From contig DEKK01000003.1 in assembly GCA_002353815.1 (NCBI GenBank), positions 74,451 through 138,450 of the forward strand: 64,000 bases of DNA, given 5' to 3'. A program made the translations under genes and the position numbers. Every line of letters begins with the position of its first letter. The stretch's first letter is position 1. Source of the stretch: Bifidobacteriaceae bacterium UBA2724 (GTDB lineage: Bacteria > Actinomycetota > Actinomycetes > Actinomycetales > Bifidobacteriaceae). Positions 37,453 to 46,657 of the stretch are shown one piece after another. The notes beneath the pieces were generated by a model, which was given only the letters and a program-made list of their open reading frames with translations, was not told the origin of the DNA and searched no databases.

Positions 37453-38478
37453 TCAGTGCACGTACCAGTACTGGCTTGCGTTGGTGAAGGTGCGATACGA
37501 CACAATGCCCTTGCCGCGCACGTTCATCTCAGAGATGACAATCGTATCCGTGGCCGCGCTGTACCATTCGACCACACCGACGTGTCCGTAGACGGATCGC
37601 GAGGCCTGTCCCGGGGCGAACGAGATGGCTGCACCGGGCCGTGGGGTATGGTCGGCCGTCAGCCCATACGACGCGGCGTTCTTGTACCATTCGCCGCCAT
37701 TGCCCAGATAGCTCGGGGTGCTGATGCCCAGCTGCTTGCGGCGCTCGTAGGCCCACCATGTGCACTGGCCGACGGCGTAACGGTTGCCGACGTCGCCGTT
37801 CGAGGTGCCTTGGCCGGCGGCTTCTTCGGCGGTCGCGGCAGTCGTGCCTTCCGGCAACGAATCGGAGATGAACGACGATCCGGACTGCATGGCTTTCACC
37901 ACGGCGACGGTGTTGTTGTATCCGATGATGTCGTTTTGCACGGTCGCCGTGGCGTTCGCGAGGTCTTGGTTCATCTGGTTGATGTCATCGACCTTGGCGC
38001 TGTTGTCGGAGCAGATGGCTTCGGACTTGGAGATAAGATCGGAAAGTGCAGAGAGGTCGGAGCTGTCGGCGATGCCCTTGCCGTTCTCCATGGTGGCTCG
38101 CGCCGTGAGGATCGTCGAGGAGATGGCATCGCGCGCCTGCTGGACCGTCGCATTGATGGGAGCCTCGGTGATGACCGATTCGGCGTCGACGGTGGTGGTG
38201 TATTGACCTGCGACCACGATGCTCGTGGATTCGCTCAGCAGATCATCGCGATCGCTGGAACGGCTGACCGAGGCGTGCGTGCCCAGCGCGCCGGACGGCA
38301 GCATGGTGGAGTTGGTGGCCGCGCCCGCGGTGCTGCCGGTAAGCAGCAGGGCCAGCGCGAGGGCGGGGATGGCACGGGTCATACGCGAAGCCTGACGTTT
38401 GCTGAGAGTGGATGCTGACCTTGCGTGACGGCCCGAGCCATGTCGAATCGCAGCGTGTTTCGCTCTCGTATGTGCCAT
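37453..38478 (-). CDS. Secreted CHAP-domain peptidoglycan hydrolase
   Basis: 341 residues from ATG at 38478, which has AAGGA seven bases upstream; an ATG at 38520 in frame has a poorer signal. A basic N-region and a signal core (AIPALALALLLTGSTAGA) are followed by the same MLPSGALG/DLLSEST module and helical segment as in the neighbour. The C-terminal CHAP domain has the catalytic Cys in VGQCTWWAYERRK and the His in YGHVGVVEWY. CHAP enzymes are amidases or endopeptidases acting on peptidoglycan. Confidence 0.93.
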   Translation of the reverse strand: MAHTRAKHAAIRHGSGRHARSASTLSKRQASRMTRAIPALALALLLTGSTAGAATNSTMLPSGALGTHASVSRSSDRDDLLSESTSIVVAGQYTTTVDAESVITEAPINATVQQARDAISSTILTARATMENGKGIADSSDLSALSDLISKSEAICSDNSAKVDDINQMNQDLANATATVQNDIIGYNNTVAVVKAMQSGSSFISDSLPEGTTAATAEEAAGQGTSNGDVGNRYAVGQCTWWAYERRKQLGISTPSYLGNGGEWYKNAASYGLTADHTPRPGAAISFAPGQASRSVYGHVGVVEWYSAATDTIVISEMNVRGKGIVSYRTFTNASQYWYVH

Positions 38479-38679
38479 GTGGTTATCCTTCGCGCCATGT
38501 TCATCGTTGGTGCCAGACATGGCTTTCTACCGGTTCGTTGAATCTAACGAATGTCGCCTGACATCTCCATGGATGCTCGGCGACCCTCTGTCCATCTGAC
38601 ACAAACCTATCACACGGCCATGTCATCACTGTGTGACATGACCGTGCGGCCTGATATCAACAAGGCTGCGGAAGACCCC

Positions 38680-39270
38680 TTACAGGGCGGCGTCGCGGCC
38701 CCACTGCGTGGCCATGGCGAGCTGCTCGGCACGATGCGCGGCGTCGTCATCCGACGTCCTGTCGACGTAGAGCATCTGCATGTCGGTGATGCCGCAGTAC
38801 TTGGCGAAGGTGTTCTGCGCGATCTGCGCGTCGAGCGCGTCGCCGATGCCGGAGGTCCGGTACCATTCCTCGCTGCCGCCGGTGAGCATGATGAAGCGCA
38901 CTTTCTTGCCCGACAGCGCGAGCGGTGCGCCGGTGGCGCCGTCGTAGGCGAAGCCGCGGCAGATGACGCGGTCGAAGAATCCCTTCATCATGGCGGTCAT
39001 GGTGTACCAATAGATGGGGGTGACGAATGCGATCGTATCGGCGTCGGCGAGCGCCTTCTGGTAGGGCAGCACGTCGGCGGGCATGTCGCCGTGGCCCTGG
39101 TAGTGTTCGCGGTCGGCCAGGGAATACGCGGGGTTGAAGCCGCTTTCATACAGGTCGATGACGCGCGCCGTGGCGCCGGCGGATTCGGCGCCGGTGGCGA
39201 AGGCGGCGCCGATGGCGTCGGTCAGCGAGTCGGCGGCGGGGTTGGATGTGATGACGAGTGCGTTTGCCAT
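38680..39270 (-). CDS. Flavodoxin-fold NAD(P)H-dependent oxidoreductase
   Basis: 196 residues from ATG at 39270, with AAAGGA upstream. The N-terminal strand-loop (LVITSNPAADSLTDAIGAAF) matches the FMN phosphate loop of the NQO/KefF/MdaB-like flavodoxin-2 fold, followed by YEsGFNPAYS-type and FVTPIYWYTMTAMMKGFFDR segments that line the active site. It probably reduces quinones or similar acceptors with FMN. The physiological substrate is unknown. It is transcribed divergently from the U32 gene across an AT-rich dyad. Confidence 0.88.
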   Translation of the reverse strand: MANALVITSNPAADSLTDAIGAAFATGAESAGATARVIDLYESGFNPAYSLADREHYQGHGDMPADVLPYQKALADADTIAFVTPIYWYTMTAMMKGFFDRVICRGFAYDGATGAPLALSGKKVRFIMLTGGSEEWYRTSGIGDALDAQIAQNTFAKYCGITDMQMLYVDRTSDDDAAHRAEQLAMATQWGRDAAL

Positions 39271-39373
39271 GGTGGTCCTTTGTCTGTGGCGGTTGTCTGG
39301 GGCTATGGGGCGTGGGAGCGGCGGGGCGGCGCGGTTCGGCGGGGCGGCGTCGCGGTCGAGACGCATCGTGCGC

Positions 39374-39405
39374 CTATCACCAGATACTTTATATATGGTA
39401 TGGTG
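39374..39405. promoter_or_regulatory. AT-rich dyad in a divergent promoter region
   Basis: ATAC-N10-GTAT (39384-39401), flanked outside by CACC and GGTG, is centred on TTTATATAT, an unusually AT-rich island for this genome. It lies between the divergent starts 39270 and 39467 and could hold both -10 elements and a repressor site. Confidence 0.45.
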
Positions 39406-39466
39406 AACGCCGCAAACGTTCCGCCGCCTTGCTGCACCGGGCGGAGCGCCAGGGCACGGAGGCATC

Positions 39467-40936
39467 ATGACACAGTCCGGTTCATCCACTGATTCGTTCA
39501 TCGCGGCGGGCGCGTTCCGCAGCGACACGTCCACGCCTGTCATCGCGCGCCGTCGCAGGCCGGAGGTGCTGGCGCCCGCGGGCAACATCACGGCTTTCAA
39601 AGCCGCGGTCGACTTCGGCGCCGACGCGGTGTATTGCTCCGGCAAGATGTTCGGCATGCGTTCCGCGCCGCGCAATTTCACCATGGGCGAGTTGCGCGAA
39701 GCCACCGACTACGCCCATGAGCGCGGTGCCCGCATCTACGTGACCGTCAACATCCTGCCCACGAACCCCGAGGTGACAGGCATCCGCGACTACCTCGCCG
39801 CGCTGGACGGAATCGGCGTGGACGCGGCCATTATCACCGACATCGGCGTCATGATGCTCGCCAAAGAGGTGGCGCCACATCTGGAAATCCACATTTCCAC
39901 GCAGGCCGGGGTGACGAATTACCTCGCCGCGCGCACGTTGTATGACCTGGGCGCCAGGCGCGTCGTGCTGGCCCGCGAGCTGTCGCTGGGCGACGTTGCC
40001 ACGATCCGCGCCAACACGCCCGACGACCTGGACATCGAGACGTTCGTGCACGGCTCGATGTGCATGGCGTTCTCCGGACGCTGCCTCATCTCGAATTTCA
40101 TGACCGGGCGTTCGGGCAACCACGGCGAGTGCGCGCAGCCGTGCCGCTGGCGCTACACGGTGATGGAAGAGAAGCGCCCCGGGCAGTATTTCCCCGTCGA
40201 ACAGACGGAGGACGGCGCCTACATCTTCAATTCGCAAGACATGAACATGCTCGACCACATCGGCGCCGTCATCGAAGCGGGAGCGTCGAGCCTCAAAATC
40301 GAGGGACGTGCGAAAAGCGCGTATTACGTGGCGGCCATGACAAACGCCTACAAGTGCGCGGTCGATGCGTATCTCGCATGGCGCGAGGAACACGGACCGG
40401 TCGTGCCCGAATGGGGCGAGGATGCGCAGCCCGGCGACGAGAGGGCTTCCGGGCGTGGTCCGCAGGCCGGGGATGGGGAACCGACCGCGGTTCGGACCGT
40501 CCCCGAGTGCTCCCATGCCGCCAACGGCGACGAGTTCCGCCTGCCGCAATGGTTGCACGATGAGCCGTTCAAAGTGTCGCACCGCGACTATTGCACGGGA
40601 TTTTGGTATCGGCAGGTGCCGGCATCGCAGAACGTGGACCGTGGCGGGTACTACCGCGATTGGATTGTGGTGGGGGACGCCTTGGGGTGGAGCGGCGGCC
40701 GCGTGACGTTCGTCGGACGCAACAAGATCGTGCCCGGGCAGTCGATTGAGATCGTGCAGCCCGGACAGCCGCCGGTCGAACTCGTGGTGGGCGATGACAT
40801 CCGTGACGCCGACGGCGTGCCGGTGGCTGAGGCGAACTATCCGACGCATGTGTTCTCGATGTCGTGCCCCACGCCGATCGCGCCGGGTGCCGCCCTGCGC
40901 ACGCGGGCCCAGAACCGCACCCTCAAGGCCGAATGA
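39467..40936 (+). CDS. U32 family peptidase / tRNA hydroxylation protein TrhP-like
   Basis: 489 residues. The N-terminal barrel has PEVLAPAGNITAFKAAVDFG and ADAVYCSGKMFGMR. The U32 signature region contains EIHISTQAGVTNY, then EtFVHGSMCMAFSGRCLIS and HGECAQPCRWRY with clustered cysteines. Members annotated as collagenases are now known in several bacteria to act in prephenate-dependent 5-hydroxyuridine formation on tRNA (TrhP, including the Bacillus YrrN/YrrO pair). An iron-sulfur cluster on the cysteines is likely. An Asp/Gly/Glu-rich insertion occurs near residues 315-345. A single gene is present, not a YrrN/YrrO pair. Confidence 0.88.
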   Translation: MTQSGSSTDSFIAAGAFRSDTSTPVIARRRRPEVLAPAGNITAFKAAVDFGADAVYCSGKMFGMRSAPRNFTMGELREATDYAHERGARIYVTVNILPTNPEVTGIRDYLAALDGIGVDAAIITDIGVMMLAKEVAPHLEIHISTQAGVTNYLAARTLYDLGARRVVLARELSLGDVATIRANTPDDLDIETFVHGSMCMAFSGRCLISNFMTGRSGNHGECAQPCRWRYTVMEEKRPGQYFPVEQTEDGAYIFNSQDMNMLDHIGAVIEAGASSLKIEGRAKSAYYVAAMTNAYKCAVDAYLAWREEHGPVVPEWGEDAQPGDERASGRGPQAGDGEPTAVRTVPECSHAANGDEFRLPQWLHDEPFKVSHRDYCTGFWYRQVPASQNVDRGGYYRDWIVVGDALGWSGGRVTFVGRNKIVPGQSIEIVQPGQPPVELVVGDDIRDADGVPVAEANYPTHVFSMSCPTPIAPGAALRTRAQNRTLKAE

Positions 40937-41015
40937 CGCTCAGAACCGCATGGCGGGAGCCCGTCTTGCGGCCGTGGGGATGATCATCAGAAGCCACGGA
41001 CAGGGAGTTCCGGAG

Positions 41016-42230
41016 TCAGGCGGACGCGTGAAGGGCGTCAATCGAGGCATGGAGCGCGGCGGCGATGCGTTGGATGTCGCGGAGCGGCAGCGGCGCGCGG
41101 AATGAGAAACGCAGTGCCGATTTCGCATCCGTCTCGCTGTAACCCATGGCCAGCAGCGTCCCCGGCACTTCGTGGCGGCCGATGGCGCACGCCGAGCCCG
41201 ACGAGACCTCGATGCCTCGCGCGTCCAGATCGACGAGCAGCGCTTCGCCCGTGACTCCGGGGAACACGAACGACGCGTGGCCGGGCAAGCGCCGGGAGGG
41301 GTCCCCGGTCTCATGGGCGAAAGGGACGGCATTCTGGACGGCCCTCACGAGCGCATCGCGCGATTGCGCCACGGCCGCGGAGCGCGTTTCCATCGTCGCG
41401 CACGCCTCGTGGAGGGCGACGGCAAGCGCCACGGCCCCCGCCACGTTTTCGGTGCCCGAACGCAGGCCGCGTTCCTGCCCGCCGCCGCTGATCACCGGCT
41501 CCAGCTGCACGCGGCTGCGCACCAGCAGCGCGCCCAGGCCCTTCGGCGCCCCGAACTTATGGCCAGACACGGCAAGGGAATCGGCGTCGGTCCCGCGGAA
41601 GTCCACGGGAATCGTGCCCGCGGCCTGCACGGCGTCCACATGCACCGGCACCCCGGCGGCATGGCAGATGCGCACCGCGTCGGCGACCGGCTCCACGGTG
41701 CCGACTTCGTTGTTCGCCATCATGATGCACGCGAGCGTCGCCCCGCGCTCCGCTTCGCGCCGCAGCGCCGCGAGGTCCACGTGGGCCTGCGCGTCCACGG
41801 GGATGGTCGCGACGTCGAATCCGAAGAAATCATGAAGCCATTGCGCCGACTGCATGACGGCGGGATGCTCGACGGCCGAGACGATGATCCTGCGCGGGCG
41901 GGAGGCCATCCCGGCGTTCTCCCGCCTCACCTGCGCCAGGGCGATGCCTTTGATGGCGAGGTTGTCGGACTCCGTGCCGCCTGAGGTGAACACCACATCG
42001 TTCGGACGCGCCCCAAGGTCTGCGGCGAACGACGACCGTGCTGCGTCCAGCGCCCTGGCGGCGGTTTTCCCATCGGCATGCACGCTCGACGGGTTGCCAT
42101 AGGCCTCGGTCATGAAGGGCAGCATGGCGTCGATGGCGGCTTGGCTGACGGCGCCCGATGCGGCGGAATCCAAATACAGCTCGCGTGGCGTTTCTTCAGT
42201 TGCGGCGTTGGACATGGCTGTGTTGGGCAT
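41016..42230 (-). CDS. nifS: Cysteine desulfurase of the nad operon
   Basis: 404 residues from ATG at 42230, with AAGGAG ten bases upstream. It is a PLP-dependent class V enzyme: YGNPSSVHADGKTAAR, FTSGGTESDNLAIKG, HVDAVQAAGTIPVDF, the PLP lysine in SGHKFGAPKGLGALL and the persulfide cysteine in SSGSACAIGRHEVPG. It releases sulfur from cysteine. As the last gene after nadA-nadB-nadC, it probably supplies sulfur for the [4Fe-4S] cluster of NadA, an arrangement known from other NAD operons. It is convergent with the U32 gene (79 bases apart). Confidence 0.92.
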   Translation of the reverse strand: MPNTAMSNAATEETPRELYLDSAASGAVSQAAIDAMLPFMTEAYGNPSSVHADGKTAARALDAARSSFAADLGARPNDVVFTSGGTESDNLAIKGIALAQVRRENAGMASRPRRIIVSAVEHPAVMQSAQWLHDFFGFDVATIPVDAQAHVDLAALRREAERGATLACIMMANNEVGTVEPVADAVRICHAAGVPVHVDAVQAAGTIPVDFRGTDADSLAVSGHKFGAPKGLGALLVRSRVQLEPVISGGGQERGLRSGTENVAGAVALAVALHEACATMETRSAAVAQSRDALVRAVQNAVPFAHETGDPSRRLPGHASFVFPGVTGEALLVDLDARGIEVSSGSACAIGRHEVPGTLLAMGYSETDAKSALRFSFRAPLPLRDIQRIAAALHASIDALHASA

Positions 42231-42349
42231 GGCGGTGTGGCTCCTTGATGTGGGTCCGTGGTGTGGGTCTGCGCTTTCTCGCGCTGCTGCGGGGCGGACG
42301 GGAACGCCGCGGGCGTGCGGTGGAACGACGCCGGGCCTGCGGCGCGCGG

Positions 42350-43195
42350 TCAGTCCCAGTCGAGCCCCAGGTCGATCGCCGTCACCGAGTGGGTGAGCGC
42401 GCCCACGGAAATGACGTCCACGCCTGTCGCGGCCACGGCGGGGATACGGTCGAGCGTCATGTTGCCCGAGGCCTCGACCACGGCGCGGCCTGCGATGAGC
42501 TCCACGCCGCGCCGGGTGTCGTCCAGCGAGAAATTGTCGAGCATGATGACGTTGGCGCCGCCTTCGAGCGCCATGGGGATCTGTGCGAGCGAATCCACCT
42601 CGACTTCAATGGAGGTGGTGTGGCTGACCTTGCTGCGGATCGCCGCGAGGGCTGCGACCATGTCGAGCCCCGCCTCGCGCATCGCGGCCAGATGGTTGTC
42701 TTTCACCATCACGGCGTCGGACAACCCGAACCTGTGGTTGTGCCCGCCTCCGCACGTGACCGCGTATTTTTCGAAGCGCCGCAGTCCCGGCAGCGTCTTG
42801 CGCGTATCGGCGATGCGGGCTTTCGTGCCCGCCGTGGCATCGACGAACGCGCGGGTTTTCGTGGCGATGCCGCTCATATGCTGGATGAAGTTCAGCGCGA
42901 CGCGTTCGGCGGTGAGGATGCCGCGCACGGGGCCGGCGACCGTGGCCAGCGTCTCGCCGGCCGCGAACGCGGAACCATCGGGCTGCGACAGCGTCACCGT
43001 GATGTGCGGGTCCTGGAGTCTGAAGACGGCAGCGAACACGTCGCCGCCGCTCAGCACGCCGGCTTCCCGAGGCATGAGCCGGGCCTTGCCGGTCGCGTCC
43101 GGGGGAATTGTGGATTCCGCGGTGATGTCGCCCCAGGGGCAGTCTTCATCCAAGGCGGCGCGGACGGCGCTGTCGATGGCGGATTGGGAAAGCAT
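42350..43195 (-). CDS. nadC: Nicotinate-nucleotide pyrophosphorylase (QPRTase)
   Basis: 281 residues from ATG at 43195, with AAAGGA six bases upstream. It converts quinolinate and PRPP to nicotinate mononucleotide. Motifs are LDEDCPWGDITAE, RVALNFIQHMSGIAT, DTRKTLPGLRRFEKYAV, GGGHNHRFGLSD and VMVKDNH, all hallmarks of NadC. It is third in the nadA-nadB-nadC order, 92 bases after nadB. Confidence 0.96.
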   Translation of the reverse strand: MLSQSAIDSAVRAALDEDCPWGDITAESTIPPDATGKARLMPREAGVLSGGDVFAAVFRLQDPHITVTLSQPDGSAFAAGETLATVAGPVRGILTAERVALNFIQHMSGIATKTRAFVDATAGTKARIADTRKTLPGLRRFEKYAVTCGGGHNHRFGLSDAVMVKDNHLAAMREAGLDMVAALAAIRSKVSHTTSIEVEVDSLAQIPMALEGGANVIMLDNFSLDDTRRGVELIAGRAVVEASGNMTLDRIPAVAATGVDVISVGALTHSVTAIDLGLDWD

Positions 43196-43287
43196 GTGAT
43201 GTCCTTTCGCAAGATGTGTGACGGAGGTGCGTGGCGCGGGCGGCGCGGGCGGTGCGCCACGGCGGACGCACACGCAACGCGGAATGG

Positions 43288-45123
43288 TCAGCGGTCCCAC
43301 ACGAAGGCGCGGGACACCGCCTGTGCCGGATCGGTGTCCGGATAATCGGTGCGAGCGTGCGCGCCGCGTGATTCGGTGCGTGCGAGCGCGGCAACGGTGG
43401 CCGCGAACGCCGTGATGGCGAGGCACCTGCCGTTGTGGGCGGCGACGAGCGCACGATAGGCGTCGTCGCGCGCATCCTCGCCGCCGTCGCGGGCGGCTTG
43501 CCAGGCTTCTCCGTATCGTTTCTGTGCGGCGGCGGCCGTGTGGCCGAACCACTCGATGTCCTGGGCTAGCGTTGGCAGGGCGGATTCCATGTGCGGGGCG
43601 TCACGGAGGACTCCGACGTTGAACCACATGGTGTGCTCGAGGCCGGCGATGCGCTCGGCGATCTCGCTGTCATTGCCGCCGGTTTCGGCATCGCAATCCG
43701 TACCAGTGACTTGGCGTTCGCCTGTGGCTGAATCCAACGCCTCTCGGTATGTCGGCGCGAGCGGATGGGCATCGTCCCCGTCGGTGGTCGCACCTTCCGC
43801 AACGTTGAGCGGACGCGGGTCCCAGCGCGTGCCCGCGGGGTCTGTCACCGCCGCGATGCCCGTCCTGTGGCCGAACACCAGCCCCTCGAGCAACGAATTC
43901 GACGCCAGGCGGTTGGCTCCCTGCACGCCGGTCCGCGCGCATTCGCCGGCGGCATAGAGGCCGGGCACCGAAGTGCGGCCGTGCATGTCGGTGCGCACGC
44001 CGCCCATGTAATAGTGCGCGGCCGGGGTGATCGGCACGCGCTCGCGGCTCCAGTCGATGCCCTTCGCCTTGAGATAGGCGTCGATGGTGGGGAAGCGCCG
44101 CGCGAGGAACTCCGCCAGCGGCATGTCGGGGTGGCGTGCGCCGATCGGCCTGGTGTCGAGGAACACGGGGCGTCCGTCCTGCGCCATCATCTGCTTGAAG
44201 TTCTCGCGGGCCACGATGTCGCGCGGGGCGAGTTCCGCACGCGCGTCGATGCCGGGCATGTAGCGCTCGCCCGTCTCGTTGAAAAGCTGCGCCCCTTCGC
44301 CGCGCACGGCTTCCGAAATGAGGAAGTTGTCGCCCATGGCCAGAGCCGTGGGATGAAACTGGTAGAACTCGAGGTCGGCCACCTGTGCGCCGGCCATGAG
44401 GGCCATGGCCACGCCGTTCGCGTTGGCCCCCGCGGGATTCGTCGTGTACGGATACATGATGCCGGCGCCGCCGGTGGCGAGGATCACGCGCTCGGCCTCG
44501 ATCGAGGCGTCGGCGGTCCCTGCGGAGGCGTCGTCTCCGGGCAGACCATGGAACATCACGCGCAGCGATTCGCCGTCGCGCGCCAGACGGTAGACGTAGA
44601 CGTCCAGCGGAACGATGCGCTCGTTGCCCCGCACCATGGCGGCGATGTCGGTCTCGACCACGCGACCGGTCGCGTCGCCGCCCGCGTGGAGGATGCGCTT
44701 TCGGCTGTGCGCGCCTTCGAGCCCGCGCACCAGGTCGCCGTTGGCATCGCGATCGAAGTGCACGCCCTCGGCGATGAGTTCGTTCACGCGGTCCTTACCC
44801 TCGCGGGTCAGGATGTCAACCGCCACGGGGTCGCACAGCCCTGCGCCGGCCACGAGGGTGTCCCGGGTGTGCAGCGCCGGGTCGTCGTCGCTGAACACAG
44901 CGGCGGCGATGCCTCCCTGCGCGTGATAGGTGTTCGAACCGTCGACCGAACCGATGAGCACCACTTTCTGGTCGGCGCGGCTTGCGTCGCCGCGCGATGC
45001 CGCCGTGTCGATGGCGTCGGCCGCCGCCAATGCGGCTGAGATGCCTGCGATGCCTGCGCCGACGATGACAATCGGCCTGTGGGCGGCGCTGTCGAGGTTC
45101 GTTATGGTCTGCATGACTGTCAT
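43288..45123 (-). CDS. nadB: L-aspartate oxidase
   Basis: 611 residues from ATG at 45123, with GGAG six bases upstream; in-frame ATGs at 45135 and 45168 have weaker signals. An FAD-binding Rossmann motif IVIVGAGIAGISAALAA opens the protein. SNTYHAQGGIAAAVF, GLEGAHSRKRILHAGGDATG, QFHPTAL and TPAAHYYMGGVRTDMHGRTS define the succinate dehydrogenase/aspartate oxidase family, and GANRLASNSLLEGLVFG is typical of NadB. It makes iminoaspartate for NadA. It exceeds the roughly 540-residue norm through insertions (about 60-70 and 465-500). Confidence 0.95.
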   Translation of the reverse strand: MTVMQTITNLDSAAHRPIVIVGAGIAGISAALAAADAIDTAASRGDASRADQKVVLIGSVDGSNTYHAQGGIAAAVFSDDDPALHTRDTLVAGAGLCDPVAVDILTREGKDRVNELIAEGVHFDRDANGDLVRGLEGAHSRKRILHAGGDATGRVVETDIAAMVRGNERIVPLDVYVYRLARDGESLRVMFHGLPGDDASAGTADASIEAERVILATGGAGIMYPYTTNPAGANANGVAMALMAGAQVADLEFYQFHPTALAMGDNFLISEAVRGEGAQLFNETGERYMPGIDARAELAPRDIVARENFKQMMAQDGRPVFLDTRPIGARHPDMPLAEFLARRFPTIDAYLKAKGIDWSRERVPITPAAHYYMGGVRTDMHGRTSVPGLYAAGECARTGVQGANRLASNSLLEGLVFGHRTGIAAVTDPAGTRWDPRPLNVAEGATTDGDDAHPLAPTYREALDSATGERQVTGTDCDAETGGNDSEIAERIAGLEHTMWFNVGVLRDAPHMESALPTLAQDIEWFGHTAAAAQKRYGEAWQAARDGGEDARDDAYRALVAAHNGRCLAITAFAATVAALARTESRGAHARTDYPDTDPAQAVSRAFVWDR

Positions 45124-45268
45124 GACCTGCTCCATGGATGGGGGCGTGCGGACGGGCCGCGCGCCCATGTTTGTGTCTTGATGACTCAATGTGTCCGCCG
45201 CGTGCCTGCGGACGCGCTTGCTGCGCGTGTCCGCTTCCGGCAACGGCGGTGCATGCCTGTGCCTGTGC

Positions 45269-46540
45269 CTACGGGTGCACGCGAAGCATACGGTCGAGGG
45301 CGATCTTGGCTTCCTCGGCGGTCTGCGGGTCGACCACGATCTTGTTGACGACCTTGCCGTCCACGAGGTTCTCCAGTGCCCAGGCGAGGTATGCCGGGTG
45401 GATGCGGTACATCGTGGAGCACGGGCACACCACGGGGTCGAGGCAGAACACGGTTTTGTCGGGGTGCTGCGCGGCAAGGCGGTTGACGAGGTTGATCTCG
45501 GTGCCCACCGCGATGGCGGAGCCGGCCGGGGCGTTTTCGATTTCTTTGACGATGTAGGCGGTCGATCCGGTGCCATCCGCGGCGTTGACCACGTCCATCG
45601 AGCATTCGGGGTGCACGATCACCTTGACGCCGGGGTACGCCTTGCGCGCACGCTCAATCTGCTCCACGGTGAAACGCTGGTGTACGGAGCAGAAGCCTTT
45701 CCACAGGATCATCCTGGCGTTGGCGTACTCCTCGGGGCGGGCGCCGCCGCCCGCGACGAACGGGTCCCACAGCGGCATCTGGTCGAGCGTCATGCCCATG
45801 GCCAGCGCCGTGTTGCGGCCCAGATGCTGGTCGGGGAAGAACAGCACGCGCTTGCCGCGGGCGAACGCCCATTCCAGCACCGCGCGGGCGTTGGAGCTCG
45901 TGCACACGATGCCGCCGTTGCGTCCGCAGAATGCCTTGAGGGCGGCGGAGGAATTCATGTAGGTGACCGGGATGACCTCCTGCATGCCGTCCGCGTCCTG
46001 GTGGGCCGCGCCGTCCGCGCCGCCGCCGACGATGTCGCCGAGCTGCTCCCAGCAGTCGGTGACCTGGTCGATGTTCGCCATGTCGGCCATGGAGCATCCC
46101 GCCGACATGTTGGGCAGGATCACGTTCTGCTCCGGGGTGGAGAGGATGTCGGCGGTCTCGGCCATGAAGTGCACTCCGCAGAACACGATGTTGTCTGCCT
46201 CGGGGCGGGTCGCGGCGTTCTTGGACAGCTGGAACGAGTCGCCCACGTAATCTGCATGCACAATGATCTCGTCGCGCTGGTAGAAGTGGCCGAGGATGAG
46301 CAGCCTGCTGCCCAGGGTCCTTTTGGCGTCGATGATGCGCTGCTGCAGCTCTGCGTCGGAGGCATCCGTGTATTCCCTGGGGAGCGGCTGCTGGCGCGGT
46401 GCGCCCGAGGGGAATGCGTCGCGTGCCGAGGCGCCGGGCCCGTAGCCGGGCTTGGTGACGGTCCACGGGTCTTTCGTGAGGCCTGCGTCACAGGTCCTCG
46501 TCGCTCCGAGACGTTCGATGATTGCGTCGACGGATGTCAT
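45269..46540 (-). CDS. nadA: Quinolinate synthase A
   Basis: 423 residues from ATG at 46540, with AAAGGA eight bases upstream. It condenses iminoaspartate with dihydroxyacetone phosphate to quinolinate using a [4Fe-4S] cluster. ILGHFYQRDEIIVHADYVGD, FCGVHFMAETADIL, AGCSMADM, VHPECSMDV and CLDPVVCPCSTMYRIHP show the three-fold NadA repeat and the cluster cysteines. First enzyme gene of the operon after nrtR. Confidence 0.96.
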   Translation of the reverse strand: MTSVDAIIERLGATRTCDAGLTKDPWTVTKPGYGPGASARDAFPSGAPRQQPLPREYTDASDAELQQRIIDAKRTLGSRLLILGHFYQRDEIIVHADYVGDSFQLSKNAATRPEADNIVFCGVHFMAETADILSTPEQNVILPNMSAGCSMADMANIDQVTDCWEQLGDIVGGGADGAAHQDADGMQEVIPVTYMNSSAALKAFCGRNGGIVCTSSNARAVLEWAFARGKRVLFFPDQHLGRNTALAMGMTLDQMPLWDPFVAGGGARPEEYANARMILWKGFCSVHQRFTVEQIERARKAYPGVKVIVHPECSMDVVNAADGTGSTAYIVKEIENAPAGSAIAVGTEINLVNRLAAQHPDKTVFCLDPVVCPCSTMYRIHPAYLAWALENLVDGKVVNKIVVDPQTAEEAKIALDRMLRVHP

Positions 46541-46657
46541 GGTGCTGTTCCTTTCTATCTGCGCGGCGCTGTTACGCTGCGCGACGTGCGTGGGTGCGGT
46601 GCCGTTGGGGGCGCCGCTGGCGTGGTTTCGTGTCGGGTGCCGTTGCGGATGCCCGGG

